This document shows, piece by piece, positions 1-8,364 of a stretch of DNA of 64,000 bases. The notes under the pieces were generated by a model. It was not told the origin of the DNA. It was given only the letters and a program-made list of their open reading frames with translations, and did not search any database. The DNA is taken from assembly GCF_009184905.1 (NCBI RefSeq), contig NZ_WESC01000010.1, positions 1 to 64,000 on the forward strand, read 5' to 3'. This DNA comes from Parvibaculum sedimenti. GTDB lineage: Bacteria > Pseudomonadota > Alphaproteobacteria > Parvibaculales > Parvibaculaceae. The translations under genes were made by a program, and so were the position numbers. The stretch's first letter is position 1. Each line of letters starts with the position of its first letter.

Positions 1-2
1 GT

Positions 3-335
3 TGCTCAACCCGCCCGAGAGGGCATAATCATGCCAAGGCTCTAATCCCCCGTGGGGGAAACTTCAGTGGCACGTCAATGGCCGTCGCGGAAGCGCAGGC
101 GTCAGGCGTCGGCGTCTGCATCGCCAACATCCGTCCTGATCTCAGGGACTATCTGGGCGATGCAGGCTACCTCTTCGACAGTATCGACGAGGTGCGCAAG
201 ATCGTAAGCCAACCCGTGCCGGACGGGATCCGCGAACGCGGTTTCGAGCAGGCCCGCAAATCGGACATCCGCGTTCACAAGAAGCTGCTGACAGACCTTT
301 GGGAAAACGCTTTCCGCAAAGCTGCGGCCGCCTGA
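3..335 (+). CDS. glycosyltransferase, C-terminal fragment
   Basis: C-terminal part of a glycosyltransferase cut by the window start. The frame is open from base 3 to the TGA. The segment around residues 20-45 reads GTSMAVAEAQASGVGVC followed by NIRPDLRDYLGDAGYLF, which resembles the nucleotide-sugar-binding E-x(7)-E-type region of GT-B (GT4-like) enzymes, where an acidic residue contacts the sugar-nucleotide donor. An internal ATG at 78 is not a likely start because the conserved motif begins upstream of it. The next gene, on the other strand, is a second glycosyltransferase, so this is probably the edge of a polysaccharide locus. The first 20 bases could belong to another frame, so a frameshift near the edge cannot be excluded. 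Confidence 0.6.
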   Translation, partial: CSTRPRGHNHAKALIPRGGNFSGTSMAVAEAQASGVGVCIANIRPDLRDYLGDAGYLFDSIDEVRKIVSQPVPDGIRERGFEQARKSDIRVHKKLLTDLWENAFRKAAAA

Positions 336-342
336 TCGTCGA

Positions 343-1266
343 TTACCTTCCTATGATGTGACGATACTCGTTAACACTGATGCCGATGGAGCCCGCCATG
401 AGCCCCGCGCCCTTCACCGATTTGAGGAAATAGCGCAGCGACGTGTTGGGCGCAGGCAGATTGCGGGCTGCGAGCATCGCATACCAGGGAACCCAGAGGA
501 GGCCCTTGCCGAAATAGTAGGCCCGGCCGCGTCCCTTGAGGCGCATTGCGGCTTCCGTGTTTCCGACGCGGAAGCTCCGGCGCAGGAGCCATGACATCTT
601 CTGCTTCGCCGCGTCGCAGAACTCCGTCGCGAAAGTCTCCGACGTATGAATGATTTTTGCGCCGCGTCCCCAGGCGCGGGAGAAGAAATCAACGTCGGTG
701 CCACCCGTGAGCGGGAACTCTTCGTTGAAGCGGAGACCCCATTCATCCCAAAGACGCCGGCCGATCAGCACGCCGTTGGTCGGCACGAGGAAAGACGAAT
801 ATTGCCAGCGCAGCGGCTCCGGCTCCGACGGCGGGTGGTAGAAGAATTCCTTGAAGCGCTGCGGCGCCTCGAACTCCCAGCGCACTTCGCATTTCACTGC
901 GTCGCAGGCTTCTTCTTCCTGCACCCGGCAGAGGGTCAGCGCCCAGTTCGGCGCGGCCGTCTGGTCGTCGTCGAGAAAGATGACCGCATCGGCCCCTACC
1001 TCATCGGCAAAGTCGAAGGCCCTGTTTCGCGCGAAGGGAATGCCTAGCCTCGACTCATGGACCAGCGACGGCGCAAGGGCGGCGAGTCCATCCGGCGCTT
1101 CATCGAGCACCTGCCGTGAACTCGTGGGGCGCGCACTGTTGTCAATGACGAGGAGCCGCAGCGAAATGTCGGGGGCCTGTTCGAGCGCAGCCAGAGCTCT
1201 CAGGCACCGGCCAAGGAAAAGAGGCCTGTCACGCGTACAAACGGCGACCACACATATGCGCCCCAT
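343..1266 (-). CDS. glycosyltransferase family 2
   Basis: Predicted GT-A fold glycosyltransferase of 307 residues. The N-terminus (VVAVCTRDRPLFLGRCLRAL) is the usual nucleotide-binding start of family 2, and IFLDDDQ near residue 95 supplies the DxD-type metal site. GGTDVDFFSRAWGRG further on matches the ED/TD region that contacts the acceptor. A hydrophobic stretch near the C-terminus (LLWVPWYAML) suggests membrane association but no clear helix bundle. It converges on the glycosyltransferase fragment at the window start, with stops 7 bases apart. The acceptor and sugar cannot be predicted; a role in extracellular or cell-envelope polysaccharide is inferred from context only. Confidence 0.85.
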   Translation of the reverse strand: MGRICVVAVCTRDRPLFLGRCLRALAALEQAPDISLRLLVIDNSARPTSSRQVLDEAPDGLAALAPSLVHESRLGIPFARNRAFDFADEVGADAVIFLDDDQTAAPNWALTLCRVQEEEACDAVKCEVRWEFEAPQRFKEFFYHPPSEPEPLRWQYSSFLVPTNGVLIGRRLWDEWGLRFNEEFPLTGGTDVDFFSRAWGRGAKIIHTSETFATEFCDAAKQKMSWLLRRSFRVGNTEAAMRLKGRGRAYYFGKGLLWVPWYAMLAARNLPAPNTSLRYFLKSVKGAGLMAGSIGISVNEYRHIIGR

Positions 1267-1714
1267 GATTGCCAGCCCCTCAACCTCTTCATTAAATAAA
1301 ATTTAGCACGAAATTATCTGTCCTGCAGCGATGTACTGATCCACTTCACTGTAAAAACCCAAATAAAAACCGCCGTTTCAATCAGTCATTCAAGAACACA
1401 GCAGTCCATAAGCACACATTTTCAGTGCGGGTATTGTGTGCGTAGACGTGGTTACTCACAGCATGATTCATCCACAGCAGATCGCCTTCTGGACATTCAA
1501 CACATGCCACGGACATGTTATGCAGTCGGTGCCGTCTCCTTGAGGCGGCTGAAAGCGGGCGCCGCCCTTGCGGGTTACCTGCTGCGACATCGCGCCCCGC
1601 CTTCGCGATTGCAACAAAATCCCCCTTGATTTCTTATTGGAATGCCTCTAACTAGCAACTACTAGTTTGGAGCAATTCCAAAGTTCTCTCTTTTCCAGGT
1701 CTCAGGAGCCAGTC
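1267..1714. other. intergenic region upstream of the peroxiredoxin gene
   Basis: Divergent spacer of about 450 bases. Bases 1290-1430 are clearly AT-rich and probably carry the promoter of the leftward glycosyltransferase. A 63-codon frame at 1438-1629 has no recognisable features and is not called. The right part, 1637-1681, holds nested inverted repeats listed separately. No RNA gene is visible. Confidence 0.6.
1637..1681. promoter_or_regulatory. nested inverted repeats before peroxiredoxin gene
   Basis: Outer arms TTGGAAT (1637-1643) and ATTCCAA (1675-1681) and inner arms AACTAG (1650-1655) and CTAGTT (1662-1667) share nearly the same centre, about 1659. The element lies 34-78 bases before the start codon, so it could be a dyad operator for a dimeric or tetrameric regulator, or an RNA hairpin in the leader. 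It does not match the ATAG-N7-CTAT layout of OxyR. Confidence 0.4.
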
Positions 1715-2320
1715 ATGAGCGTACTCGTCGGTAAACCCGCCCCCGATTTCACGGCAGCAGCCGTTCTCGCCGATGGTGAAATCGTCGAAGATTTCAATCT
1801 GAAGGCGCATCTCAAGGGCTCCTATGGCCTCGTCTTCTTCTACCCGCTCGACTTCACCTTCGTCTGCCCCTCCGAAATCCTCGCCTATTCGAACCGCGTT
1901 CCGCAGTTCGAAGCGCGCAACGTGAAGGTTGTGGCGGTCAGTGTCGACAGCCAGTTCACGCATAACGCCTGGCGCAACACGGCGCCGAAGGATGGCGGCC
2001 TTGGTCCGGTGAAGTTCCCGATGGTTGCCGACATCACGAAGTCGATCGCGCGCGACTATGACGTGCTGATCGAGGACGCCGGCGTCGCGCTGCGCGGCAC
2101 CTTCCTCATCGACAAGGAAGGCGTCGTCCGCCACCAGCTCGTCAACGACCTGCCGCTCGGCCGCAATGCCGACGAAGCGCTCCGCATGGTCGATGCGCTC
2201 CAGTTCCACGAGGAAAACGGCGAAGTCTGCCCCGCTGGCTGGCAGAAGGGCGAGGAAGGCATGGTCGCCGACCCCAAGGGCGTCGCCAAGTATCTCGGCT
2301 CCCACGCCGAAGCCCTCTAA
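1715..2320 (+). CDS. 2-Cys peroxiredoxin (AhpC/TSA family)
   Basis: Thiol peroxidase of 201 residues that reduces hydrogen peroxide and organic hydroperoxides in the cytoplasm. The peroxidatic cysteine is Cys51 in FVCPSE, after the typical FFYPLDFTF strand, and the resolving cysteine is Cys172 in GEVCPAGW, so this is a typical 2-Cys (Prx1/AhpC) enzyme. The ATG at 1715 is chosen over an in-frame ATG 48 bases upstream because AGGAG sits just before it and the protein then begins MSVLVGKPAPDF as in the family. The thioredoxin reductase gene follows in the same direction, which suggests a thioredoxin-type electron supply. There is no ahpF here. Confidence 0.92.
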   Translation: MSVLVGKPAPDFTAAAVLADGEIVEDFNLKAHLKGSYGLVFFYPLDFTFVCPSEILAYSNRVPQFEARNVKVVAVSVDSQFTHNAWRNTAPKDGGLGPVKFPMVADITKSIARDYDVLIEDAGVALRGTFLIDKEGVVRHQLVNDLPLGRNADEALRMVDALQFHEENGEVCPAGWQKGEEGMVADPKGVAKYLGSHAEAL

Positions 2321-2377
2321 GCTCAACTGAGCCGACTTTTGGCCGGGCCGCTTCATCCCTATATGATGGGGCGGCCC
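2321..2377 (+). terminator. possible hairpins between peroxiredoxin and trxB
   Basis: GCTCA-AC-TGAGC directly after the stop, followed by CGACTTTT, is a small terminator-like hairpin. A second dyad, GGGCCGC (2345-2351) with GCGGCCC (2371-2377) and inner CATC/GATG, lies before trxB. The first lacks a long U-run, so partial read-through into trxB is likely. Confidence 0.35.
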
Positions 2378-2428
2378 GCCCTACCCTTCAGAAACACCCC
2401 CCGAAGCCGCGAGCCAACGGTACCCATC

Positions 2429-3394
2429 ATGTCCGAGACGAAGCATTCCAAGGTCCTGATCATCGGCGGCGGCGCTGCCGGCTACACCGCTGCGATCTAC
2501 GCCGCCCGCGCCATGCTGGAGCCGACCCTCATTCAGGGCATCCAGCCGGGCGGCCAGCTCACCATCACGACGGAAGTTGAAAACTATCCGGGCTTCGCCG
2601 AGGCGATTCAGGGCCCCTGGCTGATGGAGCAGATGGAAGCGCAGGCGCGCCACATGGGCGCCAACATGGTCGGCGACACGATCGTGAAGGCCGAACTCTC
2701 GCAGCGCCCGTTCCGCTTCACCGGCGACAGCGGCACCATCTACACGGCCGACGCCGTCATCATCGCGACGGGCGCGCAGGCAAAGTGGCTCGGCATTCCC
2801 TCCGAGCAGAAGTTCCAGGGCTTCGGTGTCTCGGCCTGCGCCACTTGCGACGGCTTCTTCTATCGCGGCAAGGAAGTGATCGTGGTTGGCGGCGGCAACT
2901 CGGCCGTCGAGGAAGCGCTGTTCCTGACCAATTTCGCGACCAAGGTCACGGTCATCCATCGCCGCAACTCCTTCCGCGCCGAAAAGGTGATGCAGGAGCG
3001 CCTGTTCAAGCATCCGAAGATCGAAGTGATCTGGGATTCGGCCATTGATGAGATCGTCGGCACCGAGGAACCGCTCGGCGTCACGGGCGCCAGGATCGTC
3101 AACGTCAAGACGGGCGAAACGCGCATCATTCCCGCCCATGGCGTTTTCGTTGCCATCGGACATGCGCCGCAGACGGAGCTTTTCGCCGGCCAGCTCGACA
3201 TGAAGCCGGGCAACTATCTCAAGGTTGTTCCGGGCACGACCTCGACCAATATTGCCGGTGTCTTCGCCGCAGGCGACGTTACCGACGATACCTATCGTCA
3301 GGCCATCACGGCGGCGGGCATGGGCTGCATGGCGGCGCTCGAAGCCGAGCGCTTCATCGCCACCGAGGAAGCCCAGGCGCAGGCCGCGGAATAA
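2429..3394 (+). CDS. trxB: thioredoxin reductase
   Basis: NADPH-dependent flavoenzyme of 321 residues that reduces thioredoxin. The FAD-binding GGGAAGYTAA motif is at residues 13-22, the redox-active CATC pair at Cys137 and Cys140 followed by DGFFYRGKE, and the NADPH-binding GGGNSAVEEA begins near residue 154. The C-terminal AAGDVTDDTYRQAITAAGMGC is the conserved FAD-contacting end. The ATG at 2429 gives MSETKHSKVLIIGGG; a longer frame upstream would prepend 30 unconserved residues. It follows a 2-Cys peroxiredoxin gene, so the two probably serve the same peroxide-reduction chain. It converges with the HAD gene, the two stops being one base apart. Confidence 0.96.
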   Translation: MSETKHSKVLIIGGGAAGYTAAIYAARAMLEPTLIQGIQPGGQLTITTEVENYPGFAEAIQGPWLMEQMEAQARHMGANMVGDTIVKAELSQRPFRFTGDSGTIYTADAVIIATGAQAKWLGIPSEQKFQGFGVSACATCDGFFYRGKEVIVVGGGNSAVEEALFLTNFATKVTVIHRRNSFRAEKVMQERLFKHPKIEVIWDSAIDEIVGTEEPLGVTGARIVNVKTGETRIIPAHGVFVAIGHAPQTELFAGQLDMKPGNYLKVVPGTTSTNIAGVFAAGDVTDDTYRQAITAAGMGCMAALEAERFIATEEAQAQAAE

Positions 3395-3395
3395 A

Positions 3396-4061
3396 CTAGA
3401 GCCCTATCAGACCCGGCAAGGCGCTCATGTCGTAAAAGACATGGGCGCCTTCTCTTTTGAGCGCCGCCGCGTCCGTGTGCGGGTCGCCCGCATAACCGAG
3501 CACCGGCATGCCCGCCGCGACCGCCGCCTGCACGCCGGGCACGCTGTCCTCGATGACGACGCATCTCTCCGGCGCATGGCCCATCTCGCGGGCAGCATGA
3601 AGAAAGAGATCCGGCGCGGGCTTGCCCCGCCCCACCTGCTCGGCGCTGAAAAGAACATTTTCGACCAGCGGCAACAGCCCCGTCGCGCCCAGCGTGTAGC
3701 GCATCTTCTCGAACTTGCCGGATGAGGCGACGCAGTAAGGCAGGCCTCGCGCAGCGAGGTCCAGCAGCACAGGCTCGATGCCCTCGACGGGGGAGAGCCC
3801 CTCGGCAAACGTCTTCAAAGTTTCATCGCGAATGTAGGCCGGCCAATGATCGCCGAGCGGGCGGCCTATTGCCGCCTCCACATGGCTTCTCACGGCTTCG
3901 AGTGTGCGCCCGACAAAGAGCCTGCGGCATTCCTCATAGGAAACATCGAAGCCATCTTCGGCAAGAACCCGCACAAGCAGACGGTTCGCGGCCGGCTCGC
4001 TGTCGACCAGAACGCCATCGCAATCGAAGATGACAAGGGAGGGGGAAAAAGGAAACGCCAT
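3396..4061 (-). CDS. HAD-superfamily phosphatase/phosphoglucomutase-like hydrolase
   Basis: HAD hydrolase of about 221 residues. The nucleophile motif DCDGVLVDSEP lies near residue 13 and is followed by a helical cap, the ASSGKFEK motif II with its Ser, the Lys region GRGKPAPDLFLHAA, and the acidic VIEDSVPGVQAA motif. This set is typical of the beta-phosphoglucomutase/phosphoglycolate phosphatase subgroup with a C1 cap, and it acts on a small phosphorylated metabolite that cannot be named. The start at 4061 is preferred because AAGGG precedes it; an ATG 7 codons upstream is the alternative. Confidence 0.85.
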   Translation of the reverse strand: MAFPFSPSLVIFDCDGVLVDSEPAANRLLVRVLAEDGFDVSYEECRRLFVGRTLEAVRSHVEAAIGRPLGDHWPAYIRDETLKTFAEGLSPVEGIEPVLLDLAARGLPYCVASSGKFEKMRYTLGATGLLPLVENVLFSAEQVGRGKPAPDLFLHAAREMGHAPERCVVIEDSVPGVQAAVAAGMPVLGYAGDPHTDAAALKREGAHVFYDMSALPGLIGL

Positions 4062-4119
4062 GACGCCCTTATCGGATGTCATGGCGTTCCGCGCAATTCA
4101 CGTTTGATGACGGGCCGTT

Positions 4120-4587
4120 TCAGCCGAGCATGGAGCGGAGCATCCACGCGGTCTTCTCGCTCGCTTCCATGCGCTGCGTGAGAAGGTCCGCCGTCGGCTC
4201 GTCATGCGCTTCATCGGCAAGCGGGAAGATGGCGCGCGCCGTGCGCGTCACGGTTTCGTGGCCCTTGATGAGGTTCTTGATCATGTCCTGCGCCTTGGGC
4301 ACACCATCATCTTCCTCGATCTTGGTGAGCTTCGCATAGGCCTTGTAGCCGCCGGGCGCGGGGAAGCCGAGCGAACGGATGCGTTCGGCCACGAGATCCA
4401 CCGCAAGCCAGAGTTCATTGTACTGCGTCTCGAACATCAGATGCAGCGTGTTGAACATCGGCCCCGTGACGTTCCAGTGGTAGTAGTGGGTCTTGTGATA
4501 AAGCGTGTAGGTGTCGGCGAGCAAACGCGACAGCCCGTCCGCAATTTTCTTGCGGTCCTTTTCGGTAATGCCGATGTCGATCTGCAT
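4120..4587 (-). CDS. dps: Dps-family DNA-protection ferritin
   Basis: Dps-type mini-ferritin of 155 residues that oxidises and stores iron and shields DNA in starved or peroxide-stressed cells. The sequence [13 protein letters not shown] followed by [12 protein letters not shown] and the [11 protein letters not shown] helix is the conserved intersubunit ferroxidase region (His, then Asp/Glu ligands). The start is MQIDIG at 4587, preceded by an ideal AAGGAGG. The longer in-frame extension of 19 residues is rejected. It lies with the peroxiredoxin/thioredoxin reductase genes but is transcribed alone; no regulator box was recognised. Confidence 0.93.
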   Translation of the reverse strand: MQIDIGITEKDRKKIADGLSRLLADTYTLYHKTHYYHWNVTGPMFNTLHLMFETQYNELWLAVDLVAERIRSLGFPAPGGYKAYAKLTKIEEDDGVPKAQDMIKNLIKGHETVTRTARAIFPLADEAHDEPTADLLTQRMEASEKTAWMLRSMLG

Positions 4588-4703
4588 GACAGGTCCTCCT
4601 TGCTGCGGGATTTGGAATCTAGAACCGTCTGGCGTAGGCCGCAAGTCAATTAGAATAATTCCAATGATCAGAGTGTCGCAGCCGGCGAGAGAACCGAAAA
4701 TGG

Positions 4704-4735
4704 AAAAAGGGCGACCCGATAATCCGGATCGCCCT
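4704..4735 (-). terminator. rho-independent terminator of aatA
   Basis: Read on the minus strand: GGGCGA stem, a pyrimidine/purine loop with extra CC/GG pairing, TCGCCC stem (arms at 4709-4714 and 4729-4734), then TTTTT (complement of 4704-4708). It lies about 30 bases after the aminotransferase stop codon. Confidence 0.75.
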
Positions 4736-4764
4736 CTTCTGTTCTGGTTCGATCGACGCGCGTT

Positions 4765-6117
<1,353 letters not shown>

Positions 6118-6732
6118 TCAGGCCTCGACCTTCCCCGCAGGCCATTCCACCGGCACGCCCGGAACCTGCGACACCGGAACGACGCCCGCCCAGACCGGAA
6201 GGTCCATGTCCTCGGCATCGTCATTGGGCCCGCCCTGCCTCACCTTGGCCGCGACCTCGATCAACGGCAGGCGCAGGATTTCGGTCGCCTTCAGTTCAAT
6301 GGCGTTCGCGGCCCGCGCCACCCTGGAGCGTCCTGCCTCCACACGCTCGGTGAAAAGATCGAGCGCGCGCGGCTTTTCCTCCACCGGAACCGGCGTAGCG
6401 CTCCCATGCGCCATAACCGAGCGGAAATTCATCGAGTGGTGAAAGGCCGAGCGTGCGAGCACCAGGCCGTCGATCAACGTCACCGTGAGGCAAAGCGGGG
6501 CGCCCGCCGCCAATGTCTTCATGAAGCGGCTGGTGCGCGAGCCATGCACCAGCACACTCTCGCCGTCGCGCACATAGAACATGGGCAGCGAAACGGGCCC
6601 GCCGGCGGCCATGAACCCGACATGTGCGACGAGACCCTCATCAAGGATCGCATGGACCGTCTCGCGGTCGTAATGGGCGCGACGCGCGACCTGGCGAACG
6701 CGGTGTTGTGGAGATGTCTGGTAGTCGCTCAC
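6118..6732 (-). CDS. pyridoxamine 5'-phosphate oxidase-like flavin-binding protein
   Basis: FMN-binding split-barrel protein of about 204 residues in the Pyridox_ox_2 group. The family is known for flavin or PLP-linked oxidoreductases; true PNP oxidase activity is not shown. Recognisable regions are LVAHVGFMAAGGPVSLPMFYVRDGESVLVHGSRTSRFM (strand pair with the FMN-phosphate Arg/Ser) and LARSAFHHSMNFRSVMAHG. A GTG start at 6732 is preferred to the TTG two codons upstream because AGAAGGA is 8 bases before the GTG but only 2 from the TTG. It is divergent from a MocR regulator with a dyad between them, so its expression probably responds to a pyridoxal-phosphate signal. Confidence 0.8.
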   Translation of the reverse strand: MSDYQTSPQHRVRQVARRAHYDRETVHAILDEGLVAHVGFMAAGGPVSLPMFYVRDGESVLVHGSRTSRFMKTLAAGAPLCLTVTLIDGLVLARSAFHHSMNFRSVMAHGSATPVPVEEKPRALDLFTERVEAGRSRVARAANAIELKATEILRLPLIEVAAKVRQGGPNDDAEDMDLPVWAGVVPVSQVPGVPVEWPAGKVEA

Positions 6733-6797
6733 GGGCAATATCCTTCTGGAGGTCGAGCTTGCGCTCCTTCCTGTCGAGCGGCGAAATTGTCAGAAAT

Positions 6798-6840
6798 TGG
6801 CCCTGTTAACAGGTCCATTTCTGTTCATATGATAGGGCCA
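6798..6840. promoter_or_regulatory. MocR operator and promoter between divergent genes
   Basis: The divergent spacer carries arms TGGCCCT (6798-6804) and AGGGCCA (6834-6840) around a perfect 12-bp palindrome CCTGTTAACAGG (6802-6813). A promoter for the MocR gene overlaps it: TTAACA at 6806-6811, 16 bases, then TATGAT at 6828-6833, giving a leader of roughly 20 bases. Overlap of operator and promoter predicts autoregulation by the MocR protein and control of the PNPOx-like gene. Confidence 0.6.
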
Positions 6841-6860
6841 CAACAAAGCCGAGCTTGCCC

Positions 6861-8360
6861 ATGCTGCGCACTCCACTTTCCCTCGACCTGCTGGCCGTCG
6901 ACCCGCAAGCCGATACGCCGCTCTACCGCCAGCTCTATGACGCGCTTCGCGGTGCGATCCTCGAGGGCCGCCTGACGGCGGGTGGGCGCCTCCCCTCCTC
7001 GCGCCGCCTCGCAGCCGATCTCGGCGTCGGCCGCAACACGGTCCTCTCGGCCTATGAGCAGCTCGCCGCCGAGGGCTATCTCGAGGGCCAGATCGGCGCG
7101 GGAACGCGGATTGCTTCATCCCTGCCTGACAATCTTCTCGAAGTCGGCGGCAGCGCCGCGCGCGGACCGGACCAGACAGCCCCCGCGAACCCCAATCGCC
7201 TCTCCCGGCGCGGCGAAACCGTCGCGGCCATCAGGCGCCCCGGCATCGGATATGAACGCGGTCAGGCCCGCGCCTTTCAGCACGGGCTCCCCGCTGTCGA
7301 CCAGTTTCCGGCGGCGCTGTGGAGCCGCCTCCTTGGACGGCGGACGCGCGACCCGCGCAATGGTCTTTTCGGCTACGAGACCGGCGCAGGCTACGCGCCT
7401 CTGCGCGAGGCGATTGCCGCCCATGCCGGCGCGGCGCGCGGGGTCATCTGCACACCGGATCAGGTGATCGTGACAACGGGCGCGCAAGCCGCGCTGGATC
7501 TCGCCTCGCGGATGCTCATCGATCCGGAAGATGCCGTCTGGATCGAGGAGCCCGGCTATCTCGGCGCGCGCGCGGCGTTGCTCGGCGCTGGCGCACGGTT
7601 GATGCCCGTGCCCGTCGATGGCGAGGGGCTCGACGTCGCCGCCGGCATCGCGCTGGAGCCCGCACCGAGGCTCATCTATGTCACGCCGTCACATCAATAT
7701 CCGCTCGGCGTCACGCTTTCGCTGCCGCGCAGGCTGGCTCTGCTCGACTTCGCGCGCCGCGCCGACGCCTGGGTCATCGAGGACGATTACGATTCCGAAT
7801 ATCGCTACGCCGGACGGCCGCTCGCCTCGCTGCAGGGGCTCGATCGCGCCACCCGCGTCCTCTATATGGGCACATTCTCGAAGACGCTCTTCCCCGGCCT
7901 CAAGGTCGGCTATCTGATCGTGCCCGACGCACTGGTCGACGCCTTCCGCGCGGCCATCCGCCTTACCGGCCATGTGCCCGCGCCCATCATTCAGGCGGCG
8001 CTCGCGGAGTTCATAGGCGAAGGACATTTCGGCGCTCATGTCCGCCGCATGCGTACCATCTACGCGGCAAGGCGCGCGGCGCTCATCGACGCAGCGGAAC
8101 GCGAGCTTGTCGCGTTTCTGGAACTCACGCCTTGCGATGGCGGAATGCAACTCGTCGGTTGTCTGAGAGACGGTCTGGATGACCGCCACGCCTCGGCCCT
8201 TGCCGCCGCGGCCAACATTCATGTTGCTCCGCTTGCCCCCTATTATCTCGGCAAACCCAGCCTCAGCGGCTTGCATATGGGCTTCGCCGGAATCCCCGAA
8301 GCGCAGATCGCCAGATCGGCGAAGCGGCTCGCCGTCGCCCTGGCCGAAATGGCACCCTGA
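6861..8360 (+). CDS. MocR/PdxR-type regulator (GntR HTH + aminotransferase domain)
   Basis: Regulator of 499 residues. The N-terminal winged helix (about residues 15-80) has DTPLYRQLYDALRGAILEGRL and LPSSRRLAADLGVGRNTVLSAYEQL, which are GntR-family signatures. The rest is a fold-type I aminotransferase: TTGAQAALDLASRML, PGYLGARA, the DDYDSEYRY cofactor-ring Asp, and the PLP lysine in GTFSKTLFPGLKVGY. MocR proteins bind PLP or aldimines and control vitamin B6 or amino-compound genes. The ATG at 6861 is used instead of a TTG two codons upstream. It is divergent from a PNPOx-like gene, the expected PdxR-type arrangement, and its stop codon shares a 6-bp hairpin (CCCTGA/TCAGGG) with the convergent GGDEF gene. 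Confidence 0.9.
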   Translation: MLRTPLSLDLLAVDPQADTPLYRQLYDALRGAILEGRLTAGGRLPSSRRLAADLGVGRNTVLSAYEQLAAEGYLEGQIGAGTRIASSLPDNLLEVGGSAARGPDQTAPANPNRLSRRGETVAAIRRPGIGYERGQARAFQHGLPAVDQFPAALWSRLLGRRTRDPRNGLFGYETGAGYAPLREAIAAHAGAARGVICTPDQVIVTTGAQAALDLASRMLIDPEDAVWIEEPGYLGARAALLGAGARLMPVPVDGEGLDVAAGIALEPAPRLIYVTPSHQYPLGVTLSLPRRLALLDFARRADAWVIEDDYDSEYRYAGRPLASLQGLDRATRVLYMGTFSKTLFPGLKVGYLIVPDALVDAFRAAIRLTGHVPAPIIQAALAEFIGEGHFGAHVRRMRTIYAARRAALIDAAERELVAFLELTPCDGGMQLVGCLRDGLDDRHASALAAAANIHVAPLAPYYLGKPSLSGLHMGFAGIPEAQIARSAKRLAVALAEMAP

Positions 8361-8364
8361 TCCA

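Noticed and set aside
1438-1629. 63-codon frame in the peroxiredoxin upstream region
   Set aside because: Low-complexity Arg/Ala sequence without ribosome site or similarity.
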